Assembly: GCA_039030555.1 (NCBI GenBank)
Contig: JBCCDY010000018.1
Location: forward strand, 1-64,000
DNA: 64,000 nucleotides
Reading direction: 5' to 3'
Source of the DNA: JBCCDY01 sp039030555
Lineage (GTDB): Bacteria > Bacteroidota > Bacteroidia > Cytophagales > Cyclobacteriaceae
In this document: positions 25,746-35,797 of the stretch, one piece after another
Position numbering within the stretch: the stretch's first letter is position 1
Layout of the letters: every line of letters begins with the position of its first letter
Program-made: the position numbers and the translations under genes
The notes under the pieces: generated by a model
Seen by the model: only the letters and a program-made list of their open reading frames with translations
What the model was told of the DNA's origin: nothing
The model's database searches: none

Positions 25746-26513
25746 ATGAAAGCTTGTATTTGGTGCAGCAAAACAGAACAAGAGACTAGTTTTGAAAAGT
25801 TAGCGCATACGATACCACGATCTCTTGGAGGAACTAATATTTGCGAGCAGGTTTGTGATAAATGCAATCATTACTTTGGGGCAAATCGGAATAGTACACC
25901 CTCGGTAGAAACTATTTTAAAAGGAACCTTCAATATAGCAAGAGCTAGATTTCTGAGAACCGAAAACGAAATAGGCAAGAATAAAGTAATGTCAAAATTT
26001 TCTTCAGAGTACTTCAAAATAGATTTCAAAAGCTCAAAACTATCTTTAAAATACAAGTATCGACTTAACAAAAGTTTTCAATCAAAAATTGGACATCAAA
26101 TGAAACGAGGACTTTACAAAATATTCTTGGAAGAAAATGAAAGGCAGTTAAGAAATTCTCATAATTCAAGATTTGATTTCATTCGCGAATTTGCACGATA
26201 TGATATTGGAGACTACCCAGTAATATACTTTGAACGAAGCAATGGAGTTATTGCCATGGTGAAAGACTGGTATATGAATCCCGAGTTAATACTTGATTCT
26301 GATAAAAAAATGAAGTATTTAATTGATCACGATTCTTTTGTTGAATTTGAGTTTTTAGGACATGTGCTGGGGTTGGCAACCTCTAGAAACTGGCATTTGG
26401 TTTGGAATAACTACATCAAAAAAACTATGAAAAGCAAAGAGCGTTTTTTTAAAAAAGTAAAACTGGTTGATAATTTCAATGACATAGATCTTGCGTTAAG
26501 CATCTTGGATTAG
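25746..26513 (+). CDS. HNH endonuclease-like protein
   Basis: The 255-residue protein opens with an HNH-type zinc-binding module: Cys4-x2-Cys7 (ACIWCSK), AHTIPRSLGG with His21, and Cys37-x2-Cys40-Asn41-His42 (VCDKCNHYFG). In HNH enzymes the histidine and asparagine shape a metal site that cuts DNA. The remaining 200 residues are helical and basic in the middle (KYKYRLNKSFQSKIGHQMKRG) and match nothing I recognise. Position next to ParDE in an accessory stretch suggests a mobile or defence-related gene, but no methylase or helicase partner is present. Its base composition is AT-richer than that of neighbouring metabolic genes. Confidence 0.72.
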   Translation: MKACIWCSKTEQETSFEKLAHTIPRSLGGTNICEQVCDKCNHYFGANRNSTPSVETILKGTFNIARARFLRTENEIGKNKVMSKFSSEYFKIDFKSSKLSLKYKYRLNKSFQSKIGHQMKRGLYKIFLEENERQLRNSHNSRFDFIREFARYDIGDYPVIYFERSNGVIAMVKDWYMNPELILDSDKKMKYLIDHDSFVEFEFLGHVLGLATSRNWHLVWNNYIKKTMKSKERFFKKVKLVDNFNDIDLALSILD

Positions 26514-26596
26514 AAACAGTTATGATTGGTAAAAAATTGATGATGAAACTGCTGAATTAATAAGTATTAGAGATTTCAAACCTTGTCTGATAGTAG

Positions 26597-26604
26597 TATT
26601 TTTG
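26597..26604 (+). promoter_or_regulatory. possible -7 box TATTTTTG
   Basis: TATTTTTG fits TAnnTTTG and lies 19 bases upstream of the methyltransferase ATG. A TTG occurs only 11 bases upstream, too close for the -33 element, so only half a promoter is supported. Confidence 0.3.
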
Positions 26605-26623
26605 AAGTGAACGATTAATCTTA

Positions 26624-27370
26624 ATGAACCCCATCTACGATCAAATTGGTATTAACTACTCCGGTAATAGATGTACGGACCCTAAAATTGCCGAGCAGCT
26701 TTTTTCCAAGTTAAAGGGGGCCAAACGTATTGTAAATATTGGTGCAGGAACTGGTTCTTACGAACCGGAAAGTGTTGAGGTGGTAGCCGTGGAACCTTCT
26801 TCGGAAATGATTGCTCAACGAAAAATGGATTCATATCCTTCCGTTCAGGCATATGCTGAAAAACTTCCTTTTGAAGATCATAGTTTTAGTCATGCCATGA
26901 CCGTGCTTTCCATGCACCACTGGGAAAACAGGGCACAGGCATTTAGGGAGATCAATCGGGTGATTACCGAAAAATTCATTGCTCTTACATGGAATCCCGC
27001 ATCTGACCCATTCTGGCTTACAAGAGATTACTTTCCGGAGATCTATGAAATGGATTTGAACATTTTCCCGAAAATGGAGGAATTCACCAAGCATTTTAAT
27101 GAAGTGGAAGTCTCCTCCCTGATGGTCCCCGACGATTGTAAAGATGGCTTTCTTTCAACCTTCTGGAAAAGACCACAAGCTTATCTGGATGAGCAGGTTC
27201 GACAGTCCATGTCGGCCTTTGCTAAAATCGGCGATTATTCTGATCGGCTGGAGAAACTTAAAATTGATCTTCAAAGTGGTACGTGGAAAGAACGAAATCA
27301 GAATATACTTGATAAAACGGCTCTGGATATGGGTTATGTGATTGTTTCTGCAAAGGTTAAAAAGATATGA
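26624..27370 (+). CDS. class I SAM-dependent methyltransferase
   Basis: The 248-residue protein carries methyltransferase motif I (RIVNIGAGTGSYEP, about 36-49), the acidic loop of motif II (VVAVEPSSEMI, 55-65), and motif III/IV (LPFEDHSFSHAMTVLSMHHW, about 80-99), the Methyltransf_11 layout. These enzymes transfer a methyl group from S-adenosylmethionine to small molecules. The substrate is unknown; the second half (FWLTRDYFPEIYEMDLNIFP) resembles family members annotated only as methyltransferases. It has no signal peptide, so it is cytoplasmic. It is monocistronic by spacing. Confidence 0.88.
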   Translation: MNPIYDQIGINYSGNRCTDPKIAEQLFSKLKGAKRIVNIGAGTGSYEPESVEVVAVEPSSEMIAQRKMDSYPSVQAYAEKLPFEDHSFSHAMTVLSMHHWENRAQAFREINRVITEKFIALTWNPASDPFWLTRDYFPEIYEMDLNIFPKMEEFTKHFNEVEVSSLMVPDDCKDGFLSTFWKRPQAYLDEQVRQSMSAFAKIGDYSDRLEKLKIDLQSGTWKERNQNILDKTALDMGYVIVSAKVKKI

Positions 27371-27433
27371 TCTGAGGTAGAAAAGTTAAAGTAATGTTAG
27401 TAACTTCTTTGCAAGTGAAATCAGGATGAAACA

Positions 27434-28462
27434 ATGCAAACTAACATCTTTTTAATAGTTGTCTTACTTGGTATAGCAGCTTGTAAACAGGTAAAGAAAA
27501 AACCTTCCTCCGAATTCGTAAGAAATGCACATTCCATGGTTTACCATCAGAAGGAAGCCTCGGTATATCTTTTTGGAGGGGCGAGTGAAAAGGAAGTACT
27601 GAACGACCTTTGGGTATTGAAAGATTCTAGCTGGAGCTATGTAAAGGCTGAAAACGGACCGGCTCCAAGAACTTTCGCTTCAATGGTCTATGATAAAAAA
27701 AATGAAAGGATAATCTTATTTGGAGGCAGCAGGGTTTTGTTTGGAAAAGAGGTCAGTTCCGAGAATTTACTTAATGATACCTGGGAGTTAAAAAATGACA
27801 GGTGGAAAAAAATAGACACCAGAAAATCACCCATCGCTCGTGCAGAAGCGGAAACGGTATTTCATAACGAAAGAGGTAGTATTATTTTATTTGGCGGGTA
27901 CGTTATAGATGGCGGAAAATATCTGAAGCTTGGAGATACATGGGAATTCAGTGAAAACGAATGGAGACCAGTATCTTCAGAAGGCCCTTCCCCAAGGCAT
28001 GGCGTTTCGATGGGATATGACTTTCTAAATCAGCATATAGTATTGTTTGGTGGAAGTACTGAAGATAAACAGTATGGAGAATCGGAAGGTCAAACATGGG
28101 TCTTTAAAAATGATCACTGGTCCATGATTAACACAGTTCAGCCTTCCGGAGTATATAATGCTTCGATGGCATACCATAAGAAAACTAACGAATTTATCCG
28201 GTTTGGAGGATGGAATGGCGATCGCAGGATAAATGAAACGTGGTCATATAAAAAGGAGAACTGGAATAAGCTCCCTGTGCAAAACAGCCCGAATCCAAGA
28301 AATCATAGCAGGATGATCTATGATGAAAAGAGAGATAGAATACTGCTCTTTGGGGGACATAACGGGACTGAAGTATTTGGTGATCTGTGGGAGTTTCGAG
28401 ATTATAAGTGGAACAAAATAATAAATGGAAAACCTAAAACGAGGGTGGAAAATCATCATTAG
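27434..28462 (+). CDS. kelch-repeat lipoprotein
   Basis: The 342-residue protein has a lipoprotein signal (LLGIAAC, Cys17) and about six kelch blades with the pattern hydrophobic-FGG...-NDLW.....W (residues 45-335: VYLFGGASEKEVLNDLWVL, IILFGGSRVLFGKE, IVLFGGSTEDKQ, FIRFGGWNGDRR, ILLFGGHNGTEVFGDLWEF). This predicts a beta-propeller anchored in a membrane and facing the periplasm or surface. Kelch propellers bind proteins or sugars. The galactose-oxidase-type catalytic residues are not seen. Role unknown. Confidence 0.85.
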   Translation: MQTNIFLIVVLLGIAACKQVKKKPSSEFVRNAHSMVYHQKEASVYLFGGASEKEVLNDLWVLKDSSWSYVKAENGPAPRTFASMVYDKKNERIILFGGSRVLFGKEVSSENLLNDTWELKNDRWKKIDTRKSPIARAEAETVFHNERGSIILFGGYVIDGGKYLKLGDTWEFSENEWRPVSSEGPSPRHGVSMGYDFLNQHIVLFGGSTEDKQYGESEGQTWVFKNDHWSMINTVQPSGVYNASMAYHKKTNEFIRFGGWNGDRRINETWSYKKENWNKLPVQNSPNPRNHSRMIYDEKRDRILLFGGHNGTEVFGDLWEFRDYKWNKIINGKPKTRVENHH

Positions 28463-28632
28463 AAGAGATTAGGGAACATGTTCAAACGGAAATACTCATC
28501 TGGAGAATAATTTTATTATTCAATCTCAAAAAATTGTTTGTGGATTTGTATAAGGCATTATTATCAATCACTTGACTAGTCTGATGTGGTATTTTATGTA
28601 ATTTTCTAGCAGACTACATCTATTACCAATCA

Positions 28633-29724
28633 ATGGACAAATCCTTTATTTTCCATAGCCTGATAACGTTTGGTGCCTTGCAGGCGCTGTTTCTGTCTGT
28701 CATATTACTTTCATCCGGAAAGAAAGATCTACCTAAAACGTTCTTCGCACTATTTCTGATCATTGAAGGAATTACACTCGTTGAGCGCCTTTTAGCTGAA
28801 ACTGGAATGATGGTCCGTTTTCCTCATATCCTGGGCGTCAGTTACCCTATAAATTTCATTAAACCACCCATTCTCTATTTCCTGGCACGATCCATTTCAG
28901 AAGCTGAATTCAGCTTTCGAAAAAAACAGCTCTTTCACACTATCCCTTTCCTGTTGATGTTAGTTATGAATATTCCATTCTATGGTTTATCAGGAGAAGA
29001 AAAGGTAGAACAGGTATCAGCATTTATAACATATATTCCAGCTTACAATAGCTTTAACTTCTGGTTTTTTCTCTCTTTTTTCATCTACATAGGAAGCTAT
29101 CTGTTTCTCGGCATAGGAGTACTGGCTAATTATAAAAAGCATATTAAAAACAACAGGCTCGTGAACCGCTACCTTAACGTCATATATCTATACTGTGGTG
29201 TACTTGCAATAATGCTCCTTCATTTTATACTCAGGCCTTCCGGTCTGGTAGAGTTTCCATTTATCAATGAGGTAAGCATGTTACTTATGACGTTCCTGAT
29301 CCAGTCCATTGCTTATGGATTCCTGTCTCAGTCTGCTCTTGTGACACAGAGTCATCATCGATTTCTCACTAATGTAAGTCAGCTTTCAAAGGACAGCGAA
29401 CTCATCAGGAGAAAAATTGAAACCGATAAACCTTATCTGGACGATACGCTAAATCTTGAAAAGTTTTCCATATCTGTGGATCTTCCCAAAAAACGGGTAT
29501 CCGAAATCATTAACCAGAGCTTTAACTGCTCCTTTAAGGAACTTGTAAATCAATACCGATTTGAAGAAGCAAAAGCCATTATGAAAGAAGAAGCCGGGAC
29601 GGATGCACAAATCGTTTCCATTGGATACCGGTCAGGATTTAACAATAAAGTAAGCTTTTACAGGATCTTTAAAAAGTACACCGGTAAGTCGCCTTCCGAT
29701 TATTTTGAAATTCTTTCCAGATAA
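28633..29724 (+). CDS. AraC-family regulator with N-terminal membrane domain
   Basis: The 363-residue protein has seven or so membrane segments in its first 235 residues, then a linker and a C-terminal AraC helix-turn-helix domain (about 262-362): LDDTLNLEKFSISVDLPKKR, VSEIINQSFNCSFKELVNQY, IVSIGYRSGFNNKVSFYRIF and GKSPSDYFE. Membrane-bound AraC regulators of this kind are frequent in Bacteroidota and presumably sense an extracellular or lipid signal directly. It may control the neighbouring PhnB-like gene, 83 bases downstream, but that is inferred from position only. Confidence 0.88.
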   Translation: MDKSFIFHSLITFGALQALFLSVILLSSGKKDLPKTFFALFLIIEGITLVERLLAETGMMVRFPHILGVSYPINFIKPPILYFLARSISEAEFSFRKKQLFHTIPFLLMLVMNIPFYGLSGEEKVEQVSAFITYIPAYNSFNFWFFLSFFIYIGSYLFLGIGVLANYKKHIKNNRLVNRYLNVIYLYCGVLAIMLLHFILRPSGLVEFPFINEVSMLLMTFLIQSIAYGFLSQSALVTQSHHRFLTNVSQLSKDSELIRRKIETDKPYLDDTLNLEKFSISVDLPKKRVSEIINQSFNCSFKELVNQYRFEEAKAIMKEEAGTDAQIVSIGYRSGFNNKVSFYRIFKKYTGKSPSDYFEILSR

Positions 29725-29807
29725 CTAAAAAAAACAGGTTACAGAACCGTATTGTTACCAATTGCAATCTATAAATACATAAACTGGCTGAATAAACTTA
29801 AAATGTT

Positions 29808-30203
29808 ATGAAAATGAAAGCACTTGTCCCCTATCTGGTATTTCCCGGAAACTGTAAAGAAGCCATGAAATTCTACAAAAATGTATTTGGAGGAGAAATC
29901 AGGATCATGATGACTTTTGAGGAATCTCCCATTAACGTACCAGATGATTCCGGTTCCAGAATTTTTAACTCAGAGATGGTCGCTGAGAACATCACCCTTA
30001 AAGCTTCGGATGATATGCCGGGCTATGAAGTAGAATCCGGAAACACTATTTCACTATATGTCACATTTATTGATGTAGAAACTAAAATTGAAAAGTTCAA
30101 CAAACTTTCCGAAGGTGGAAAAGTCCAGTTCCCGATTGAAGACAATTTTGGAATGGTGAAAGATAAGTATGGTATCCAGTGGATGGTCGTCCACGAAGAA
30201 TGA
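29808..30203 (+). CDS. PhnB-like VOC family protein
   Basis: The 131-residue protein has the PhnB-like (glyoxalase/VOC) pattern: LVPYLVFPGNCKEAMKFYKN at the start, FGGEIRIMMTFEESP, a central SEMVAENITLKASDDMPG and the end FGMVKDKYGIQWMV. VOC proteins use paired beta-alpha-beta3 modules to bind a metal or small molecules; PhnB-like members mostly have no assigned reaction. The first half has the usual domain-swapped dimer spacing. It stands between the AraC regulator and the folate ligase gene. Confidence 0.85.
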   Translation: MKMKALVPYLVFPGNCKEAMKFYKNVFGGEIRIMMTFEESPINVPDDSGSRIFNSEMVAENITLKASDDMPGYEVESGNTISLYVTFIDVETKIEKFNKLSEGGKVQFPIEDNFGMVKDKYGIQWMVVHEE

Positions 30204-30320
30204 TGATCATATGGCTAAAAGAGGTCTATTCAGAAGATTGAGGTTTTATAAATGATGCTCCTTTCATTTATTTGTGCTTCTTAATACTGATCTTTTCCAT
30301 AACATAACATTCTGTATTTC

Positions 30321-31988
30321 ATGACCGACCTTCAAATTGCCAAAGGAGTAAAGCTTAAGTCCGTTTTAGACGTAGCACAAAAACTTGGAGTAAATCCGGA
30401 TGAAATCGAAATGTATGGCAATTACAAAGCCAAAATATCCTTAAATGCTATTAACAGAGAAAAGGCTGGCAGGAGTAAGCTCATACTTGTTTCGGCCATT
30501 TCTCCTACCCCTGCGGGAGAAGGCAAAACTACGGTATCCATAGGCTTATGTGATGCCTTGAATCGCCTGAATAAAAAAGCTACAGTCGTGTTGAGAGAAC
30601 CTTCACTCGGCCCCGTATTCGGGATTAAGGGTGGTGCTACAGGCGGTGGGCTATCGCAGGTACTGCCCATGGAAGACATTAATCTTCATTTTACGGGCGA
30701 CTTTTCTGCTATCGAAAAAGCTCATAATCTGCTTGCTGCCATTATTGATAATAATATTCAGAGTAAGAAGAATTCAATTGGAATAGATTCCAGAACCGTT
30801 GAATGGAAACGTGTGATAGATCTGAACGACCGCGCACTTAGAAAAATAGTAGCAGGTCTGGGTGGTATATCTTCAGGAGTACCCAGAGAAACGGGCTTTG
30901 ACATAACTGCCGCCTCGGAAATTATGGCTGTCCTCTGTCTGGCTCAAAACCTGAACGACCTCAAAAAGCGTCTGGGAAATATTTTTGTTGGCTATACATA
31001 TGATAAAACGCCCGTTTATGCCAGAGACCTGAAAGCAGAAGGTGCCATGACGGTTCTGCTAAAAGATGCTATTAAGCCGAATCTCGTTCAGACGGCAGAA
31101 GGTAACCCTGCTATCGTTCATGGTGGTCCTTTTGCAAACATAGCCCAAGGCACCAATACCATAATAGCCACTTTAATGGGCATGACGTACTCGGATTATT
31201 TAGTTACAGAAGCCGGATTCGGCTTTGATCTGGGAGGAGAAAAATTTCTAGATATTAAATGTCAAAGTGGAGGATTGAAGCCAGAAGTAGTGGTGCTAAC
31301 CACTACTATCCGGGCTCTGAAATATCATGGAGGAGCCGATTTAAAGTCACTAAATGATGAAGATATCGAGGCTTTGGAAAAAGGGTTGCCCAATCTGGAG
31401 AAACACCTCGAAAGTGTTAAAAAATTTGGAGTTGAACCAGTTATAGGTATCAACAGGTTCGCCTCAGATACAGAAGGAGAAATCGATGTTATAAAGAGTT
31501 TTGCTGAAATGAAAAACATAAAAATAGCACTTGCCGATGTTTGGGGAAAAGGTGGAGAAGGTGCTCTGGAATTAGGCCAGGCTGTGATGGATGTGATTGA
31601 GTCCAAAGCTTCTGATTTCAAACCTTTATACCGCTGGGATTCTGCTGTCAAAGAGAAAATAGAAACCGTTGCTAGAGAAATATATGGAGCCAAAGGAGTA
31701 GAGTATGCCCCAAAAGCCAAATTACAGTTGAAAAAAATTTTCAAGCTTGGTTTGGATCATCTCCCTATATGTATTGCCAAAACACAGAAATCATTGTCAG
31801 ACGATGCCTCATTATTAGGCAGTCCCAAAGACTTTACCATTACTGTTCGGGAAATTGAAATTGCCTCAGGAGCCGGTTTTTTAATCCCCATTACAGGTGA
31901 TATCATGCGAATGCCTGGGCTACCCGCCCATCCTGCTTCAGAAGGAATAGATATTGATGGTAATGGAGAAATAACAGGCTTATTTTAA
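30321..31988 (+). CDS. fhs: formate-tetrahydrofolate ligase
   Basis: The 555-residue protein matches Fhs in length and motifs: an ATP-binding P-loop SPTPAGEGKTTVSIGL (about 61-76), REPSLGPVFGIKGGATGGG (about 92-110), FTGDFSAIEKAHNLL, and the C-terminal GFLIPITGDIMRMPGLP. It joins formate to tetrahydrofolate with ATP hydrolysis to give 10-formyl-THF for purine and one-carbon metabolism. It is cytoplasmic. It is convergent with the trehalase gene, only 8 bases apart. No folD or glycine-cleavage gene is adjacent. Confidence 0.95.
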   Translation: MTDLQIAKGVKLKSVLDVAQKLGVNPDEIEMYGNYKAKISLNAINREKAGRSKLILVSAISPTPAGEGKTTVSIGLCDALNRLNKKATVVLREPSLGPVFGIKGGATGGGLSQVLPMEDINLHFTGDFSAIEKAHNLLAAIIDNNIQSKKNSIGIDSRTVEWKRVIDLNDRALRKIVAGLGGISSGVPRETGFDITAASEIMAVLCLAQNLNDLKKRLGNIFVGYTYDKTPVYARDLKAEGAMTVLLKDAIKPNLVQTAEGNPAIVHGGPFANIAQGTNTIIATLMGMTYSDYLVTEAGFGFDLGGEKFLDIKCQSGGLKPEVVVLTTTIRALKYHGGADLKSLNDEDIEALEKGLPNLEKHLESVKKFGVEPVIGINRFASDTEGEIDVIKSFAEMKNIKIALADVWGKGGEGALELGQAVMDVIESKASDFKPLYRWDSAVKEKIETVAREIYGAKGVEYAPKAKLQLKKIFKLGLDHLPICIAKTQKSLSDDASLLGSPKDFTITVREIEIASGAGFLIPITGDIMRMPGLPAHPASEGIDIDGNGEITGLF

Positions 31989-31996
31989 GCCGAAAC

Positions 31997-33616
31997 CTAA
32001 TTACTCCTAGCCAATTCCAAAATTTCCTGACTCTCTAATTCCTCTATAAGTTTAAGGGCAACCCCGTTCGTCCAACCAAAGCCATCCTGTAGGATATATT
32101 CTCCTCCTCCAGCTTCCAGCCCATTGTTTACAACATTATACTTCTCCACCATTTTGCCCGTATTTTTATAAACTTTACGGTTAAGGCTTATCCATCTCGA
32201 AGCGCCATCATAAGCCAGGCTATCAAGCTCATAGTTCAACAAACCTTTGTATACTATCCATTGCAATGGAGCCCATCCATTGGGGAAATCCCATTGTTCT
32301 CCAGTATTATTTAAGGTGGTTACATAACCTCCAAAATGAAGGAATTCCAACTCAAGGATATTGGCAGTTTTATTGGCTTGTTCTGGAGTTGCTACTTTAA
32401 AAAACAATGGAAATGCTGCTGCTAAAGATGGCACACCAGTGTGTATCTCTTTTTTAAAATCATAATCGTAGAAAAAGCCTTTTTCCTCATTCCAAAATAC
32501 TTTTTGAATAGCAGCTTTTCTATCTTCCGATTTTTTCAAAAACTTATCTCTTTTTTCAAGATTGCCTGCTTTATCATGAGCCAGAGCAATCGTTTTTTCC
32601 AAATGATAGATTAAACAGTTAAGATCGACTGGTAAAATTTTAGAAGTTTGAATGGTGATGAGGTTTTTTTGATCACCAAACCATCGGCTGCTATAATCCC
32701 ATCCCGATTCTGCTCCTGCCCTTAAATCACGGTAGAGCCTTGACTCTTCATTTTCATTCTCTTCAGTCAGTTTGTAGTCTTTCAAATACTCTTTGGCAAG
32801 ATGATAATCCTCCTTAAATGACTCCGGTCTGGGGGAATCAAAGTTATCCCAGTATCTGTTAAGAATAATACCTTCTTCCAGTCTAACAACCCTGGCTGCT
32901 GCTTCACCATTCTCCAAAAGGGCATCGGTCCCGTCCATCCAGAAAGCATACTCCTTTTCTAATCTTGGAAGATAATCGACCAATTCCATAGAGTTTTCTG
33001 TAGATAGTCGCACCATTAGAGAATAAAATGGAGGTTGTGAGCGACCGGAAAAGTAATCCCTGTTCCCATTAGGAATAAAACCAATAGAATCAATCAGGAA
33101 AGAAAAATTATCAACCATGTTTTTGATCATATCATCCTTTCCTGAAGCTTTCAATCCAAGCATAGTAAAATAACTATCCCAATAATAAATCTCTCCAAAT
33201 CGGCCTCCGGGTACGATGTAGGGATTTGGTAAAGGGATCAATCCCGACAAAGGATCATATTCATCGGGCTTTCTCGTTAACACAGGCCACAAAGATTCGA
33301 TATGCTGTTCCATACTCACGGTCGTATCCGAAGTAAAGCCACTTCCGGGAGTTGAAGGCAATTCAAAATTTTCTAAAACGAAAAGTCTCAGTTTGAACCC
33401 TACATTATCTTTTTGCTCATCATAGAGAGCTATGATCTCATCAATTGGTTTTTTAGGAGTTGCATCTGCGAAAGTTTTAGAATCAGGGAAAACCTCTTCC
33501 AGTTGAACATCCTTAAAAAACTCAGATTCAAAAAAAGGAACATCTTTGTCTTTGTTTTTCAAACAAGAAGAAAGCATTAAAACACTCACGGATATTACGA
33601 CCAATATGAACCTCAT
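31997..33616 (-). CDS. treA: trehalase (GH37), lipoprotein
   Basis: The 539-residue protein has a lipoprotein signal (LMLSSC, Cys18) and both trehalase signatures: PGGRFGEIYYWDSY and QWDFPNGWAP, plus PNGNRDYFSGRSQPP, the catalytic-Asp segment ESGWDYSSRW, and EKYNV...GGGEYILQDGFGWTNG near the C-terminus. GH37 trehalases split trehalose to two glucose with inversion in an (alpha/alpha)6 barrel. A lipoprotein location means periplasmic or surface digestion of external trehalose. A TATATTTG box lies only 4 bases upstream of the ATG, which could give a nearly leaderless transcript. It diverges from the GH97 gene. Confidence 0.93.
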   Translation of the reverse strand: MRFILVVISVSVLMLSSCLKNKDKDVPFFESEFFKDVQLEEVFPDSKTFADATPKKPIDEIIALYDEQKDNVGFKLRLFVLENFELPSTPGSGFTSDTTVSMEQHIESLWPVLTRKPDEYDPLSGLIPLPNPYIVPGGRFGEIYYWDSYFTMLGLKASGKDDMIKNMVDNFSFLIDSIGFIPNGNRDYFSGRSQPPFYSLMVRLSTENSMELVDYLPRLEKEYAFWMDGTDALLENGEAAARVVRLEEGIILNRYWDNFDSPRPESFKEDYHLAKEYLKDYKLTEENENEESRLYRDLRAGAESGWDYSSRWFGDQKNLITIQTSKILPVDLNCLIYHLEKTIALAHDKAGNLEKRDKFLKKSEDRKAAIQKVFWNEEKGFFYDYDFKKEIHTGVPSLAAAFPLFFKVATPEQANKTANILELEFLHFGGYVTTLNNTGEQWDFPNGWAPLQWIVYKGLLNYELDSLAYDGASRWISLNRKVYKNTGKMVEKYNVVNNGLEAGGGEYILQDGFGWTNGVALKLIEELESQEILELARSN

Positions 33617-33719
33617 AAATCAAATATAAATGATATTCCTTTTTAAAGCATTATCAAGGATTGAATGGCTTTTTATCCGTATATTTTTCTCAAATCTGAC
33701 AAGCAACTTAGTATCAATT

Positions 33720-35792
33720 ATGAATCGATTACCGATCATTGTTTTCCTTATTTCAGTATTATCCTGTCAACCAGAAAATAAACCTTATCAAAGCATAAGC
33801 ACTTTATCACCCTCAGGAAATCTGGAATTGACTTTTTTTCTAAATTCTTTCGGTGAACCAGGCTACCTTCTTAAAAAAGGCAATTCTGTTGTTCTCGATA
33901 CTGGCTATATCAGTTTTGATTTTAAAGACATTTCACCCATAGGTTCCGGATTATCAATAGTTGAAACTATAGAAGAGACCTTCGATGAAACATGGGAGAT
34001 GCCATGGGGTGAGGACAGAGAAGTCAGAAATCACAATAATGAGCTCTTTGTAGCATTAAAAGAAACGGGCGAGTTGGGACGTCTCATTAATCTCCGATTC
34101 AAATTATATGATGATGGGCTGGGTTTCAGAACAGAATTTCCTGAACAAGGTAATCTTGGAGAAGTCGTCATTATGGATGAGAATACTCAATTCAATTTAA
34201 CAGGAGATCATAAAACCTGGTGGATCCCCGGCGACTGGGATATATATGAACACCTTTATTCCACTTCTAAATTCAGCGAAATCGATGCAAAAGGTTACGA
34301 AAATGATGAGAACCTGGCCCAAACCTATATTCCGGAAAATGCGGTCAACACTCCCGTGACTTTAAAAACTGAAGACAGAATTTATTTAAGTTTTCATGAA
34401 GCCAATCTTACGGATTATTCCGGAATGACATTAAAGGTAAATACTGAAAAGCTCATGTTTGAAAGTGAGTTGGTAGGCGCTCCGGATGGCTCCAAAGTAA
34501 AAACTAAGACCCCTTTTGTAACACCCTGGCGAACGGTACAAGTTGCTGATAGAGCTGGCGATCTTATTGAATCGAAGTTGATTGTGAATTTGAACGAACC
34601 CAATAAACTAGACGATTTCAGCTGGTTCAAACCCATGAAGTATATGGGCATCTGGTGGGAAATGCACCTTGATAAAAGTAGTTGGGATGTGGCTGCTGGC
34701 AAGCATGGGGCAACTACGGAAAACACTAAAAAATATGTTGATTTCGCTTCAGAAAATAATATCGGGGGACTTCTGGTGGAAGGCTGGAATACCGGCTGGG
34801 AGAGCTGGATCGATGTTGAAGACCGGGAAGGAATTTTTGATTTTGTTACTCCCTACCCTGATTATGACCTTGAAGAAGTGGTTCGTTACGGAAAAGAAAA
34901 AGATGTTGACCTAATCATGCATCATGAAACTTCCGCTGCCCCGCGAACTTACGAGCAGCAACTGGATACTGCTTACAGATTAATGGAAAGTTTGGGCATC
35001 CACGCCGTTAAAACTGGCTACGTTGGTCAGATTATTCCTAAAGGAGAGCGACACCACGGGCAATGGATGGTCAATCATTACAGAAGGGTTTTGGAGAAAG
35101 GAGTAGAGCATAAAGTAGCGATAAACGCACATGAACCTATTAAGGCAACCGGGTTAAGAAGAACTTATCCGAATGCGATTTCAAGAGAAGGTTTGAGAGG
35201 TCAGGAATTTAATGCCTGGGCAAAAGACGGTGGAAACCCTCCGGAACATTTACCCATTGTTGCATTTACAAGAATGCTGGCGGGCCCGATCGATTTTACA
35301 CCAGGGATTTTCAACATCAAGCTTGATCCATACAAAGAAAATAATCAAGTCAACACAACACTTGCTCATCAGTTAGCACTTTATGTCGTGATTTATAGTC
35401 CCGTCCAAATGGCCGCTGACCTGGTAGAACATTATGAAAATCAGCCCGCTTTCGAGTTTATCCGAAATGTCGGGGTCGATTGGGAACAATCTAAGGTGTT
35501 GGATGGTGAAATAGGTGATTTTGTAGTAATAGCACGACAGGAAAGAGGGACGGATAAATGGTTTCTGGGAGCCATCACAGATGAAGAGGCTCGTGAGATG
35601 GAGATATCTTTTTCCTTCCTGGAATCAGGAAAAGAATATAACGCCGTTCTCTATGCTGATGAAGAGAATGCACATTGGGATGAAAATCCACAGGAGATAA
35701 GGATCACAGAAAAAGCCGTCAATCAAAAAACCACTTTACCGGTAAAATTAGCCCCGGGAGGTGGTATTGCAATTAGTATTATTCCACGTTAA
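33720..35792 (+). CDS. GH97 family glycoside hydrolase (SusB-like), lipoprotein
   Basis: The ATG at 33720 starts a lipoprotein signal (MNRLPIIVFLISVLSC, Cys16) and is preferred over the in-frame ATG at 33630; the product has 690 residues. A beta-sandwich N-domain (about 25-270) is followed by a (beta/alpha)8 barrel (KYMGIWWEMH, LLVEGWNTGWESW, MHHETSAAPRTYE, VAINAHEPIKATGLRRTYPN, GLRGQEFNAW, LAGPIDFTPGIF) and a C-terminal beta domain. The His-His-Glu-Thr and Gly-Gln-Glu-Phe segments fit the inverting, glutamate-dependent subgroup that includes the SusB alpha-glucosidase, rather than the Asp-dependent alpha-galactosidase subgroup. That is inference. It likely releases glucose from alpha-glucans in the periplasm. 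Confidence 0.88.
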   Translation: MNRLPIIVFLISVLSCQPENKPYQSISTLSPSGNLELTFFLNSFGEPGYLLKKGNSVVLDTGYISFDFKDISPIGSGLSIVETIEETFDETWEMPWGEDREVRNHNNELFVALKETGELGRLINLRFKLYDDGLGFRTEFPEQGNLGEVVIMDENTQFNLTGDHKTWWIPGDWDIYEHLYSTSKFSEIDAKGYENDENLAQTYIPENAVNTPVTLKTEDRIYLSFHEANLTDYSGMTLKVNTEKLMFESELVGAPDGSKVKTKTPFVTPWRTVQVADRAGDLIESKLIVNLNEPNKLDDFSWFKPMKYMGIWWEMHLDKSSWDVAAGKHGATTENTKKYVDFASENNIGGLLVEGWNTGWESWIDVEDREGIFDFVTPYPDYDLEEVVRYGKEKDVDLIMHHETSAAPRTYEQQLDTAYRLMESLGIHAVKTGYVGQIIPKGERHHGQWMVNHYRRVLEKGVEHKVAINAHEPIKATGLRRTYPNAISREGLRGQEFNAWAKDGGNPPEHLPIVAFTRMLAGPIDFTPGIFNIKLDPYKENNQVNTTLAHQLALYVVIYSPVQMAADLVEHYENQPAFEFIRNVGVDWEQSKVLDGEIGDFVVIARQERGTDKWFLGAITDEEAREMEISFSFLESGKEYNAVLYADEENAHWDENPQEIRITEKAVNQKTTLPVKLAPGGGIAISIIPR

Positions 35793-35797
35793 ATAAA

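Noticed and set aside
25746..27370. HNH protein plus methyltransferase as a restriction-modification pair
   Set aside because: The methyltransferase is a small-molecule Methyltransf_11 type without DNA-methylase motifs such as DPPY or PC, and the genes are 110 bases apart with a separate promoter-like box.
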